From: Amblyornis subalaris
Taxonomy: Eukaryota; Chordata; Aves; Passeriformes; Ptilonorhynchidae
Assembly: GCA_018881555.1 (NCBI GenBank)
Contig: JACAXG010000093.1
Coordinates: forward strand, 62,001-126,000
DNA: 64,000 nt
Reading direction: 5' to 3'
Shown here one piece after another: positions 38,460 through 52,354 of the stretch. Each line of letters starts with the position of its first letter. The first letter of the stretch is position 1. The notes under the pieces were generated by a model. It did not search any database and was not told the DNA's origin. It saw nothing but the letters and a program-made list of their open reading frames with translations. Position numbers and translations under genes: made by a program.

Positions 38460-41400
38460 AGTACAGTATAACAGAGTTTAGCCAGTTGCAGAAATCAAGG
38501 TTCTGCTTGCTTCAATTTAAACCAATGAGGCACTGGTAAAAGGTCAGCATCTACTGGTACACTGCAATGGGCCACCTTGGCTAAAATCGCACACGTATGA
38601 ACCCCTTCAAAGGGGGCAACTTAATTCAGTCATTGGAGTAGAACAACAGCAATTACTCATCAAGACCTACAGACCAAAGTCAGAGCACTGGTAGATCAGA
38701 AGGTGATATTAGCAGCATTTATCAAATCCATCTGCAGGGCCCACCAGAGAATTCACAGCTGTTAAAGGGAAATGAAGTTTCAGACCAAAAAGAGGAGATG
38801 AGCATACAGAAGTGACCTCAGACAATTAAAACATGTGGACTCTGGTCACTGTAACCTCCTTTGCCAGTCTCGTGGAGCACACAGTTTTTTCCAAGAGACT
38901 TTGGAAAGACAGTAATTTTATCCATCTTTCCAGTCACAGCAAATTATTTAGAAACTGATGCAGCAGTCTACTGTCTTCAGATAAAGGTCTGTGGAAAAGC
39001 TGATCCTTCCCACTCATCCATGAAAACGACATACACAACTCTGCCTGATTTTAAAGCTACTTCTTTCTCTAATGAAGACAGTAAAATGACCTATTACTAT
39101 ATATTTTGAATCTTAATCTTCTTTCTCTCATTAAGTCAGTCTTTAAAGTCACGTTTCATGGAAAAAAACCCCNAATTATTGAATATAAATGTACCACTTG
39201 AGTTGTTTTGGTATAATATTTCTGCACATATCTATATATCCTGAATGGCAGTGGTGTCAAATTACAAATGCCCTCATAAATGTCGATCTATGGCACTCAG
39301 AGAAACAGCACCAAAGCACTATGTTCTCAGCATTAGGGGGTGAGGCACAGCAATACATGGCTGGCAGGACTGAGGGCTCCCTCAGCCTGGACTAAGTCAG
39401 AAAATCTATNATTTCAGTGGAAGTTCCCCCAGGAAAACGCTGTTTCGTTCCTGTTTTGACAATACGCCTCTCTTTCCGAGGAGCTGTTTCAATGGTTTAA
39501 AGGACAGGAAAATTTTCTAATAACGATTCCATTTTTTTCAGAGACCTGCTCTGGAAAATGCATCTTAAAATAATATTTCTTTCATGGAAATATTTAGATT
39601 GCTTAAAATGTCTAGAAAAAAACAACACTTCCCTTCATGTCTATTGATCACTAGAGTAATTACTGGAGACTGCTATTGGCTCTGTCTCATTTGAGCTCCC
39701 TTCTCTGTCTCTCAATCTGATTTCTCACATTCCCACATTTCTGATTCTCCTTGTGCCCCCTTGTGCCTGCCCAGGCAGGCAGGTGATGGCTGCAGCCACC
39801 CCACCTAAGTGCTGAGGACCACCCATCACAGCTCCTCTCCTGACACAGCCCTGTGACCCTGGAAGTGGTCTGGAGGCACTGACCTCCCACAGAAGTGCCC
39901 AGCAGCCAGTAGGGCAGCGAGCGCCTGTCACACCGCACAGGAGTGCGCTCCAGAGTTGGGGCTTTCAGCCGGCACCAGGGCTGACACAGGCACTCCCCAG
40001 GGTCCATGTGCTGCTCTATTGCCCATTCTGAGAGATGTCCAGTGCATTACCATGTCTGTTGGTCCTGTGATAGACACACACTTGGAACATTGGTTTATAA
40101 AATTTTGCTTTCAACCTTTTCCAACTGGGCGCCCCTTACATGGCACAGCGGAGGTGGTAGCCCTTTTGGACATTTCATATGCTTGGATTTTGCATATAAT
40201 CCTGGTTTTCCTTATTGTCCTGTGTGGATCTTTTCAATCCAAGTCCATGGACTTCAGGCTGACACTACTGGTATGGATAAGCTGTCAGTTGAACACCCTG
40301 CTGACAGTCCCAAGGGCTCAGCCGCTCTGATCTGCAACATGCAGCAGAGAATCCAGACCTTATCCTGTGAGACTTTTGTTACTTGAAAAAAACATCATCA
40401 GAAATCAGAACCTGTTGTATTACTCAGGAAATTAATTCTTGATAAGGAGACTGTGCTCCAGGCCAACTCCTCCAACAGTTGGTATCTGCTCTCTAGTACA
40501 TCAATGTGATATGAGGGCAGTGTGGCCCACAGGCCAGTGGCCGTGCCCTGTGACTACCAGCTTGCCACAGCTGAATGCACGCTTCCCATCTTCTGATGGG
40601 AAAAAGTGGATTTTGTTACTCACTCTCCTGGGATTCCAGTGGTTACCTTGATTTAAAAAAAATTTTACTCCAGAAAAATGCATCCATGCAAATGGCCATT
40701 TTCACAAGTTTGCTGGGACAGACACTAAAGCATTATTGTAATAATTCATCCACTGTGCACAACAGCTTGTGACAAAGCTCCTTCAAAATGTCAGGAATGA
40801 CTGAGTGGATGCTGTCTTTAAAACCAAATGATTTTAATTAGGAATATCCTGCTTGCAAATATGACACACTCAACAAATTATTTCATTAAACTTTATATGT
40901 CCATTACTGTGAAACATTAGTGTGTTCCACTGGGGAGTCCAAACCAGGATGCACTGTCCTGTTACACAGTTGCTTGTAAGCTGCAATTTGGCAAAAGCAT
41001 GAAATATGGAGAATACACTTTTAGTATTACTTGTACAGTGGTAAAAAATGGAATTTTCTTGAGGAATGACTGTGAAATGTTTCTTACTTGTGCAAAACTC
41101 CCACTGTGGGTTGAAACTTCCCCCAAGCAAGGCCTGTGAGGCAGGCTTGGCTGACATGAGTGTTTTGGGGAACCGGCAGGACCACAGAGGCATATGGATA
41201 CGAGGTGTGCCGCTGAGGGGGGTGTCTGCGGAGCTCCCATCATCCACCTTGCCTCCCACACAGAGTCCGGCATCTTGCAGAGTCATTGGGAACTTCCAGA
41301 CGCCTAACATTTGAGGTGCTCCTCTTCCAGCAGGGATTCAAATTTGTACCCTACTTCTGTGGAGCTGCTGGGTGCCAGCAGGTGGGTGCTGGGGTGAGGC

Positions 41401-42671
41401 AAGGCAGGGCACACCTTCCACCCAGCCAGGCTCTGCTTGTGGGCACCTGCTGGCAGNGAGGGCTGCTGGAGGCCGCTCCTGAGAGCAGTGGAGATAAGGA
41501 TTTCAGCCTGTGCTTCCTATACTGTTTTTCTTTCAACACCTATGTAAAAAAATACACAGACAGACCTCAGACCAGGGACCAGAACCCATCTCTGCATCCT
41601 TGCAACTGGGTACCCCACTCTCATCTCTAGCTGTGCTTTTTGTATGAAAGTGTCCTTAAGTATAAATTTTCAAGTTAAACTTACTATTTGCTATTCTCTA
41701 TTTGTGTGTGCAATCCTTTGCGCATGCAGGTATTCATCTGAAAGGTTATATGGGGTACCTGGAGAGTGCAAGAGGATTGAGCTACTGCAGAGAGATGGTG
41801 AAAAAATAATTAAGCACCTTTATATCTTTATCTGGCTTGACATAGACTTTGGACAAGATATGGAAGCCTTGTATGGTGCTTGTGTGCACAATACTAACTG
41901 TAAGGGATGATGGTGAGATCCATAAACCTGGGGACTGGAATGCAGGTGCAAACATTGCTGCCCTGGATGTTCTTTTCCATGTCACACAGGTTAAAAAGGG
42001 TACCCTAGGCCAAAGCACGTTAGCAGATCATACTACAGGTTGGATTACACAGTGCAAATACAGATGCTGAACCTACTCTTCAGACAAGACTTAAACAATA
42101 ACCAGTGCCGAAAAAAACAAATATATCACAGTACATCTGAATTATCCTTAGGCCTCAGAGCAGCTGTGTAGAACAGGACGGGGGAAAAAGGTAATGAAAT
42201 AATATTTGTAACTTTGTGCTATGGACAAATTCTACACTAGAATAACTCATCTATTTGAAGCTTGCAGTAAACAGCTAACCCAACACATCTAGACTGACTT
42301 GTTTTTGCAATCAGGCTTTACATGTATGTTTTGCTAGTGAGAACAATTTATTGGTAATATTTCCTATCTCTGTCATTGCTCATTTTGCAGTTTGTCCAAT
42401 GGCATATCAACTAATCGCTGATTTAAGCAAATGCAATTCTAAGCATGGGAATGCTGCCTCTGAACAAAGAAACAGAGCATGAAGCCATTTTCCTACTAAT
42501 ACTTTACGAAAATCAGGCATCTCAGATGACCACCTTAAATAAAAGAAATAGTTTCAGGATATGCAGGATTTCCTTATGACCAGTCTGAGGTAGCAACGGT
42601 CCTAAGCAATCAATTTCCTTCCTCTACCCTAATTTGCCCTTATACATCATATTCAAGATTTTATCTGGACA

Positions 42672-42860
42672 GGGGCTGGTTGGCTCAGTGGATAAACCTC
42701 TACCTTTTCACCTCTGGGATCATGGTTCAAGTCATACCCTGATGAAATGCACTTGATCGTCCTAATCTAGTTCCTAGTGGACAGTATTCCCATTATCTTT
42801 AAAAGGGTCAGAGCCAAGGCCATTGGGAAGAGTGCATTGTGCTATATCTTGTCTGTTGAT
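42672..42860 (+). mobile_element. tRNA-derived SINE (family not identified)
   Basis: The head contains a canonical pol III A box TGGCTCAGTGG (42681-42691) and a near-canonical B box GGTTCAAGTC (42724-42733), spaced as in tRNA genes. Neither the acceptor stem (GGGGCTG has no partner) nor the T stem folds, so it is not a working tRNA gene. The sequence continues as an unrelated body for roughly 120 bp. A tRNA-derived SINE is the simplest reading; the 3' boundary is a guess. Confidence 0.55.
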
Positions 42861-45800
42861 TAATACATTTTCGGTGACGCCAGATCCTTAATCTTCATGA
42901 GCATACATATTCTCACAAAAATCTTAATAGAGGTCCCTTGTGGACCAAACCTTTCTGCTCAATTTGCATATCATTTCGGGATTTCCCAGGAATACTAAAA
43001 AAAAAAAACACCCCAATAAATTACTTGTAATTTAAAAGGACGTTTGCCTGAACTGTTTGCAGTAACACCTCTAAGCTAACTAGCACGATAACGGATCACC
43101 TTAAATCACTACTTCTCAGAGGGAGAANAAGACCTTTCTAACTCAATCCATTTTTACAGCGCATTGTAATTTTCTGCTCATACTATATCAGTTGAAGCTG
43201 AACAGACACACAGAATAAAGAGAATTTATTCTGTGAAGGGAGTACACTGTTCAAAACATAAAAACTGAGTAAGAACATGCTCTCTGTAGGAGTTCAGTTT
43301 GTCCTCTGCATCAAGAGAACTGCTGGACAATTCCAGTAAGAAATGGAACCACTTCCATTCCATGAAAATCCAGGCTGGAAATCACTGGGCTTTTCAGCAT
43401 AACACTCTTGGATCTGGTTTGGAACGAATACCAGTACACCACCAGTGCCCTCTGAACCATCTGGTTATCCTGGAGCTGAGTACAGTAGCGCCCTTGGGNT
43501 AATCCTTCTGCCCCTGAGCGGCTGAGTCCACGGATGGATGAGGGCTCTGTGTTTCTGAGGGAGAGGGGCTTGTGGGAGCTCGGGCAGCAGGACCCAGGAC
43601 CACCAGGGACAGCAGGACTCAGGACCACCACAGCAAGCACAACTTCACCATTAGTCACCAGCTTCCACAAAGATCAGTGGGTGAAAGAGATCATGATTTT
43701 AGCAGGAACATCATCAGGTTCCACTCTTAAGACAATTAATTCACTGATTACTTTTACTACACACTTGTGGCCAAAATCCCAAGGACAGTGCATTAGCTTC
43801 TACCTGGATTGATTCTTTAATGCAGATCATATGAAACACAAGAATGTAGGCACCATTCCTCATTTCTAATTACAGTTAAAGATTATAAAATGATTCCTGA
43901 TGATTAAATCACTCCTCTGTAGTCATTACAGGTTTTTACATTCTTGCTATATATTTATTTAATTGACTACTTAAGAAATACAATTTAGCTTGTGGTTCTT
44001 TGGTAAAAATCAATAACATGATTATATTTTTATCATTAAATAATTACCCCGGCTTGCTTTTCTTTTGATAGTTTTGCAATTAACAGGGAACTCCTTTTGA
44101 AAAAAACCCCACGTACAGCCTGATCTATCATAAACAACTAAAGAATTTGAAAATACCTGGTAAAAATGTAGACTTATTCACGAACGCCCTGCCCCTCTCC
44201 TGGAAGCACTAGCATGCCGATTTTTATCACTTAGGGGTGGGCAAATCCAAATGTACAATCAAGTTTTGTGTAAGTGACGTACTGGTGAGCCAGTGTGAGC
44301 TCAGAAGCATGGGCAGCACCGCAGACTCGATTGAGAAATCCATGTAGGGGTCCTGGGCGCTCTCTGCACCTGCAGGGACCCCTCATGCACTTTGGGCAGA
44401 AGAGGACCTGGAGCACAGAGGGGCAATGGAGGCACGGTGGTGGCTCCCAGCCAGGAGCTGCTGTCTCTGGGAAGGTGTGAGTAGATGAGAGAAGCCTCAT
44501 TTGTGCTTTTCCAACATTCATGGGGAAGCCTCCAGAGCACGACAACACCATGGAGCTGATCAGCACAGCCTGGCTGTGTCCTACCATCCAGGTCAGACAC
44601 GGTAACTGAAAAGAAACAACTTACACTGGGATCTGCCTGACACCAAGGCAGAACTCTACACGTTGTACCTGCTCCTGTCCCACCTCTCAGTGCTCCTCGC
44701 TAACAGCCTCCCTGTACACGCACATACCACAGCTCTGTGTGGTTATGGAGCCACACCTTGGTCTGTCTGATGGACCACAACTCTGATGTACAATTCAGAA
44801 CACAGGAATTAAATAATAAAACAGTTTTACATTATTGCAACATCTGTTTTCAAATAGGCTTTATCGTTTTTCTTGTCACCACAGAACTGGATAAATTTGG
44901 ATGTTCCTTTCTGAAATACAATGATACAGAACGGTCATTCCACTCGGAGGTAATCAATACAGGTAATTGTTAACCTAACTTTGGAATAAGCTACAGGTAA
45001 GTCTGGATAAGGTACAGATTAGTTTGGAAAAATTAGACCTGACAGATTACTGCATGCATTTCAAACTGAATTTCTGTTAAACAGGTGATTTGTATCTGTA
45101 TCAGATTTTTCATAAAAAATAATCATTTTTGTAAATATATCTTAAGATTCTTTTTGTTGATTACAATGTAAAAGCGAAGGAATAACTGTGTATGGACAAT
45201 GATAAAATAGCCTGTTGATAATAAATATTTGCCAGGTCTTGTCACATCTGTACACATTCCAATGTAACTGAAGAAACACGGCACTGATAAAAAAAATACC
45301 CTCAGAAAAATCAATGGATTTTGAGCTAAAGCAGTTGCTAAACACACAGAAAACATCTTTATCCAACAGCCACAGTGCTGTGAAAATTCCCAAGCCTTGC
45401 ATTGGTACAGCCAAGGAAAATTTAATCTTCCCAAATACTCATCAGGGCACTCCATCCTGCAGACCTGACAGCCCCACTTATAATTAATTATACAATTTCG
45501 ATGGGAATATCGACTACACAAAGCTATAAATCATAGAAAAAGTCAATAGGCATGGACACATTCAATCATGTCCCGACCAATGATTACTACTCTTAAAATA
45601 CAATAATTATTTTCAGGAGCCAGCTTGAATTAAATTTCTGTCAGGCTGGTACAAGACCGGCGGTTGATGAAGGATGCGATGGATTTTTTGGGTTGAATTT
45701 GGCACAGAGACATTTATCCTTTTAGATAGGTAGTTTGTTTTTAGTGATCATGGTGCTGCGTGTTTAACTAGACCATGAAGATTAGATTATCTCCAATGGC

Positions 45801-47435
45801 TCATTATACTGTTTATCTATTTCTTCCATGTTTGATCTGGAAGATTTCCCGCTTCTTGATGCATGAAAGAAATGACTACTGGTTTTGAAATGGAATGTGT
45901 TTAAGTGGGATTCTGCCTGTACCTTCACACCCCACAGCCCTGTATGCAAACCAACCAGCAGCCATCCAAAATACCACTAGGACATGGCAAACAGAAGCGC
46001 CAAGAACAGCTTTGCACAGCTTCAGGAATGTACTGGGGGAAAACACAAATGACAGATACTTGAGTTGTTTTAAAAAAAGCTAAGAAAGTTATTATAATAA
46101 TGCACATGGGGGAAGATCTGGGACAGGANCAGGATTAACATGGAAATAGGAATTGGGAGGAGAGTTATTGCTTGGATATATATGTATATACATTATATAT
46201 ACATGTCCCCAAAACTGCAAAACATCAGTGAAAAAAACATTAGGTATTTCCCAAGGATGCATTCACCTTGTAAATTTAAAACAAACAACCCCAAACTGAT
46301 CTGGCAGTACCTGTGTGTTCAGGGTACGTTGCCAATAGAGGTACCTCTTGTAGGGAGCACACAGGCCACAAGAGCCATGCTGTGGGATGGAATGGCAGCA
46401 GGTACTAAAAGGGGAACCAGATCTTCACTCCCCTCACGGGTCTCACTCATCAAACTCTTCCGACCTCAACAAATGAGTGAAATCTCAGATTCTCACATAG
46501 AATTAACCTCCTAGGTGAAGCCAACTTAAAATCAGAGAGGGTACCAGGGCTTCAGCTGTCCTCCGTGCCCTAGAGCCCTGCAGACAGCCCTCCAACAGCC
46601 TGGCTCTCTGTGAGCAGTGAGAGAATGAGCTGTAGGCAGGAGAGGAGAGTCACGGATCCTGTGTACAACCCACTCCCAGGCACAAAGCAGCAATACGCTG
46701 TGTGAGTAGACACACTGTGTGACTGGTACAGAGGGCAGCTAAAGTGGGAGGTGGGGACTAGGGCCCACTACATATTCCCTTAGATACATAACTCCTAGGA
46801 ACCTTAGATGAAATGGAGAAAGCTGCAAGCAGTGATATACAGCTTTTCCAAAACTAAGTGGCTACAGTTTGAAATAAAATCACATTAAAGAAAATATAAT
46901 GCCACTCTCCACAGAAAAATCATAGTCCTTATTACAAATCAGAGTGTTAGTGTTCCCTGTCTTCTTTATCCTCTTGGGAAACCCTGTATGGTTGCCCGAA
47001 CAGTGAGAGTCTGCTGCTATTCTACTTATGCTTACATTTCTAGTATTTTTTGTACACTTCAAAGACTCAGGTATTTTCAGAAGGGCTTTGCATTAAGGGC
47101 TTTTCTTAAGTTATCATGCGATGCACAATGAGTAAGGAAAACAGGATGCTTGAAGAAATGCAGACCAGAGGATAGATAAGAAAAGTGAATTGTCATGTAC
47201 ATTTAATTTACAATATTTTTCTATAAACAAGAAGGTAAACATGCTGAAGTTAAGAACATGTACACAGAATAACTGGCTAAGAGATGAGGAAATCTGGAGT
47301 TATTGTGTTGGCTGAATTATCTCCTCTCATTCTGCAGACAGGAGGGTTGATAAGGATAAAGGGCTGGAAAGAGAAACGTTATTTGTATGTGAGTTCCCAA
47401 CTTACTCCTTTGAAAGTGTTTAGCAATGAACTTAC

Positions 47436-47510
47436 CGCAGTGCCATTGTTATCTCTAAATACGTCTTGATTAAAATAGTCAAAGAGCTTCTTTTCTAATT
47501 GCAGCATAAC
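47436..47510 (-). CDS. INPP5A: INPP5A coding exon (VMLQLEKKLFDYFNQDVFRD)
   Basis: A 75-bp, 25-codon exon flanked by TATTTAG and GTAAGT. It encodes VMLQLEKKLFDYFNQDVFRD then NNGTA, one conservative change (E to D) from human. It lies only 336 bp from the preceding exon, so the two are a close pair in an otherwise intron-rich gene. Confidence 0.95.
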
Positions 47511-47846
47511 CTAAATAAAAACATAGGGAGAAAGGTCAGCAAAGCTCTTGGACTCGGTGACCCAACACCCAGCGGCTGGCAGTGACCCTTTCAGAGACAC
47601 GCAGCCCTTTAAAACCACACAGCATTTCCACATGTCCAAAGCCCCTTGTCAGCTTGCCCATTTGCTTGGCTGGCAATCACTTAAACAGATCCAATTAACT
47701 GAGCATTAGGTGTGACAATCCATATCCCTACCCTCCCTTTACATTATCAGTTTGGAATAACTATACTCATGCTTTGTAGAAAAGAAAGTGAACATTCAAC
47801 ACTGTTTCTGTTTACACAGGGGTACCATGGGCATTAAGTTGTTTAC
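47511..47846 (-). other. INPP5A: INPP5A short intron
   Basis: A 336-bp intron with GTAAAC donor and TATTTAG acceptor. It includes a perfect T-box half-site AGGTGTGA (47708-47715) and an NKX2-like CACTTAA (about 47679); their significance is unknown. Confidence 0.9.
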
Positions 47847-47942
47847 CTTTCGGTCATTATCAGATTCACGAAATATTAGCTTGACTACTTCATTTGTGTC
47901 AGCTGCCCGGATGGTCTGCATTGTGGCCTTTGCACACAGTGT
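47847..47942 (-). CDS. INPP5A: INPP5A coding exon (TLCAKATMQTIRAADTNEVV)
   Basis: A 96-bp, 32-codon exon between TTCTTAG and GTAAAC. It encodes TLCAKATMQTIRAADTNEVV then KLIFRESDNDRK, matching the region just after the GDFNFR catalytic segment in human INPP5A. It is the most 5' INPP5A exon in the window; its upstream partner should end in a codon boundary after …SVVE. Confidence 0.95.
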
Positions 47943-50319
47943 CTAAGAAAAACACAAGGGGAGAAAGGGAAACAAGCTTATACACAACAGATCAGATTTA
48001 ACTGAACATTATCAAGAGATGTATCTTCAATGCCCTCCTGGAAATACAATTTGCTGTAGGGCAAAATACAAAGCGCTGCTAGTTTAAGTCACTTCCACTC
48101 GTGATGGACTTGAAACAATAAACTGAATTACCACTTGCAGAGAAACAGGCAATATTAAGAAAATATCAATCAGGTAAGGCAAATAGTCATTCAACTTGTT
48201 ACCATGCAGACAGGTTCTTTCACAGGTATCACCGTATGCTGTATCACACACTACTTCTAAACATCCTCCAAACCACTTCTCACAGATAATGACCAGGTTT
48301 TGTGCTGGTTCTTAAGAGCTGATAACTATATTGGCACTACAGTTCTGCGAGTTAACTCTTGTTTGCAAAAACGTCTGCCCTGTAAATTCATGTTCCAAGT
48401 ACACTTTAGAAGACAGAGCAATGCTTACACAATCTGACAGCAACTTTCACAGTTTACTTTGGCTAGTAAATTCCCTGTGCATCATCCTTTTAAATAAGAG
48501 ACAACATCACATCTCTAGATACTCTGAGGACTGGGTGCCTACAACATATTATAAATCAACATCTTATCAGGCACTGTGGTATGAATTTCCATGTAAGTGT
48601 CGGGCCTTGATCCACTGGCCACTCGCCTGGCTGGGGCCCAGTTTCACAGGTAGTGGGGAATAACACAGAATGGGTTGTTCAAAGGGCTGGCTCCACCGCA
48701 TGGCAACAGGTGAAAATCTGGAGCTTTTAGCAAAGTAGTTAGCGAAGCTTTAAGTATGTTAAGGCGCTTCGAAATACAGGGATAGACCACACCTGAACTG
48801 TCGGGTGGGGTGGGCACGCTTCACCACGTGCTCGCAGCCTCCTGGCCTGGCCGAGGCTGCTGAGAGTTGTGCAGGGGTTCCCGTGCCCTTCTGTCTGGCT
48901 GCCGGGAACCACAAGGCGAAAGTCAGAAAGGGTAACTGAGGAAACCTGGGCATTATTCAAAGGCAGAGATGTGCCCCCACACCTGGGAGGCAACTCAGCA
49001 TCCACAGCTGCTGCTGAGGCGCGAGCTGCTGACAGGATCTGTGCACAGCCCTAGATACGGATACCGGCAAAGACTGTCCTTCTGAATAAAACCTTATTTT
49101 GCTAGAGGTTCTTAATGAAAGTGTTTTAAAGAAAATAACTGAGTCAAGGAGAGGCAAAGAGATGACTTCCCTGCTCTGCCTGCCCCATTCCTTTTCATAA
49201 TGACCATACAAAAGGTTTTCATTTTGCGTAATATTAACCTGTAAAATAAGTATGTTCTGTGGTAACAGGGTATAGAATTTCACATCGTACTACATGCTTC
49301 TTCCTCTTACAAATAGAAATACTTGTATTTGGATTCATTATCAGAGGTTCCGTGTCTACCAGACACATAAACTACAGCTCACTTTCTCCTGAAAGCAGAA
49401 ATACATGCCAAACAAGTATTTAAACAAAAATCCATTTGCTTCCAAATACTTTAGATCTCGGCTGAGGACACCAGTGCCAGAACAGCAACAATCTGTCTAT
49501 GGACATTTTGCTCCCAATTGATAAAAATTCGATCCTTGCTAAAGGCCCCTGCCTACTGGCACAGTACAAATGAAAAGAAGTGAGTTGAGCAATTTCATTT
49601 TTAACAAGTAACTTGAGTGTGATTTGGTAGAAAACCACAAATCTGATATTTTTCTTCCAAGTTTGTGAATGGAACAGGTGTTGATTGCCCATCTCACTGA
49701 ATGAATGATGTCCATGTCTGACTGCTTCCTTACTCCCCAAAAGCAGTGCCATGTCCATGTAACTCCAGGTTTACCCTAAAACTCAACACACTCACGGCAC
49801 CAGAACAGCTGCAGGTGTCTGTGCAATCACAGGTTTCACTGGCAGAAGGAGCACTGGCCCCACGGGCACAGGCACAGGCTGCTCTGCGAGAACTTCATCT
49901 GCTTTACAGGACTTTAAGGTGGTTTTTCTGAAGGCTTGGGAGAAGAGTGGGAAGATGCTGGTGGTGGCTGTTTAAACTTCACTCTGCCTGGCATGAGGAG
50001 GAATGGGATACCAGATTGTTGTGGGAGCTGCACCTCTGGGACCTCCTACTTTTAAGCACAGACCTCCTACCTGTTCCCTCAAACCCACCATGTCCCATTG
50101 GATGATCCCTTTGTCCGCTCAGACATGCAATGACCATTTTGCCATCTGTGTCTGTACGAAGCTAGCGAGGTAACCCAGGAGCGAGCCATTCCCAACCACG
50201 CTCCCTCTGACACTGGTGATTGAAATTCAGAGCACAGATCAGATAATCGGGTCAAGCCCAAAAAAAAGAGGCTTTGGGCTCATGTGTCACAAATCAGTCT
50301 GGTCCCTTCAAACAGCACA

Positions 50320-50720
50320 CCAGATTAGAACAAGCACCCGAACAAACCAGAGCGGAAAACCCGCCGCTCTCTAAAGCTGGTTTCTAAAGCCCTAACAAAT
50401 CGCTCCATCTTTCACTCATTTAAACTTTCCAAATGAGGGTCAGTACGGTCCCCGAGCATCCAAATGCTAATGCGCTTAAGTGCGCTTAAGCAGCTTTCCA
50501 GAGTGAATGGGCCAAAGAAGGGCTCGAAAAGACACGGCAGAGTTACTGTCACTGTCAAAAAGTCATTGTAGCCACCCCCAGAGTGGTTGCAATTCAACAA
50601 ATTCATGATTTCTGTCTCTTAAAGGCATCTGCTTGAGAACATTTTTTTCCCTGAGCTGCTTTATCTCATCACGTCAGGCTGGCTCCTAAAGAAAAACCCC
50701 GCGATCGACTCTTGAGAACC
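50320..50720. promoter_or_regulatory. Candidate intronic enhancer with retained CpG
   Basis: About a dozen CpG dinucleotides survive in 400 bp of an otherwise CpG-poor intron. The region contains a 7-bp inverted repeat AGAGCGG/CCGCTCT (50349-50370) and an exact tandem copy of TGCGCTTAAG (50471-50490). This is the strongest intronic candidate for a conserved, germline-unmethylated element. No alignment was possible. Confidence 0.35.
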
Positions 50721-52306
50721 AATACAGAGAAAGGACCCACATACCTTATTGCTTTCAAATTTCACACGCACAAAAAGTTACCTTATTCACAGACAAAAGT
50801 GATTGGGCAAAGGTTCATTTCTTATACAAGCTGGAAGCACTCCTTTTTTTCCTCCTCCTTTCAATTTCTGCACAGTCGTAGTCACCCAAGCAGAAAACTT
50901 TCGTGACCATGTGCCTTTTTAGGCAAGTCTACTTATGAAGGGATTTTTTTGTTGCTAGCAAAGAAAATCAAAATGCTATGAAAAATCACTGTTCCTTGCT
51001 GGGTATTTCCTCAAAGGTATTCTTTCACAACAGCAGAAGAGGGGAAATCAGATATCAAAACTCTACATAACTTTTTTTTTTAAAAATCTCTTTTCTCTTT
51101 GGAAACAAGATTTGGTTAAAAAGCTTGCAGGAGAGCTGTATTCAGAGCTGAGAAAGAGCTCAGTAGCCAGCCTCTCCCTTGCAAACACAGCCATATCTCA
51201 TTCCTGTTTTCCATTCTCTACACAGGTAAATGCTTTGCAGCACTTCTGAAACAACCCTTTGCTATAATTTATGTGTATTGAATTGTAAAACATAGCAACA
51301 ACTTTCCTGACAACGGCCTTGGAATGTAATAACAATGTCCTGTTACACAAAGCTAGGAGGGACTTTTTATATTTACAAGAGACAAATCTGGAATTTCTTC
51401 TAAACTCGGCAATCCTCGGAATTATGCTGTTGACTTACAGCATAACATATCTTCAAAATACATCTGCTCCCCCATACACACCACGCATCAAAGTCTTTAA
51501 GACTACATTTCTGTATACTTACAGTAAACAGGGATACAGATATTAAAACAATTGTGTTATATACATAAAACACACAACAGTCTATAACATATTCTTTACA
51601 TTGTGTTTATATGGAAACAGTGAGCAGCTGTGGACTGCACTNCTGCTTCCTGCTCAGCTGAAAACTGCAGTTGATTGATTCCACATTCCTGATTTCTGAA
51701 CATCATTTAGACTCTGAGTTCACCTCTTGATGTGTGAGCAGAGTCATTACATGCTTTTAAGTACTTAGACCATTTTTTAGGGGAGAGAACCCCCAAAACA
51801 TGGTATTCAAGCACCTACAGACTCATCCTGTCCTATTCCGTCTGTCCACTGATGCTAAAGATGTGTATTATTGTTCTCTATTATCTGAGTACTCTTCTTA
51901 GGACTTATTATTACTTTGAACTCTTCTTAAAAAAAAGAAGAGAAAGTAGAATATATACATTGCTCCCATACAATTAAAAAAGTTCAGCAATAGTTGCCAC
52001 TGCAATTTGCAATAAACCGCACAGATTGACACACGTGCTCGTGGCTGTGAGCACTAGGAAAGAAATGCAGAGTCTCAAGACCGCTAACAGGAGCCAGGTG
52101 AAATAAGGTCTAGAGTACAAGAGCAACCAAATCAATTAAATTTAAGATATTTAAATTTTTTTTCCAGTTACATACTCCATGGGTTCTGGCAGGACAGAAA
52201 AGACAGAGGTACATGTATCACCTAATTATGAAAGAGAAATACTTCTGAAATGCTGCTTAAGACCCAAAATCAATCTAACACTTACTAAATTAGGATAATC
52301 AAATGC

Positions 52307-52309
<3 letters not shown>

Positions 52310-52354
<45 letters not shown>
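52310..52354 (+). repeat. (TTA)15 microsatellite
   Basis: Uninterrupted TTA/ATT repeat of about 45 bp. Confidence 0.97.

Larger units (their letters stand above)
34465..47435 (-). other. INPP5A: INPP5A intron (13 kb)
   Basis: A large intron. It holds a candidate regulatory island (about 34880-35600), a direct-repeat/hairpin sequence inside a chance-like 184-codon frame (37388-37942), a 16-bp palindrome (38444-38459) and a tRNA-derived SINE (42672-42860). No further coding exon of INPP5A is needed, because the flanking exons join directly. Confidence 0.85.

Noticed and set aside
42672..42745. Functional tRNA gene
   Set aside because: A and B boxes are present but the acceptor and T stems do not pair, so it cannot fold as a tRNA.
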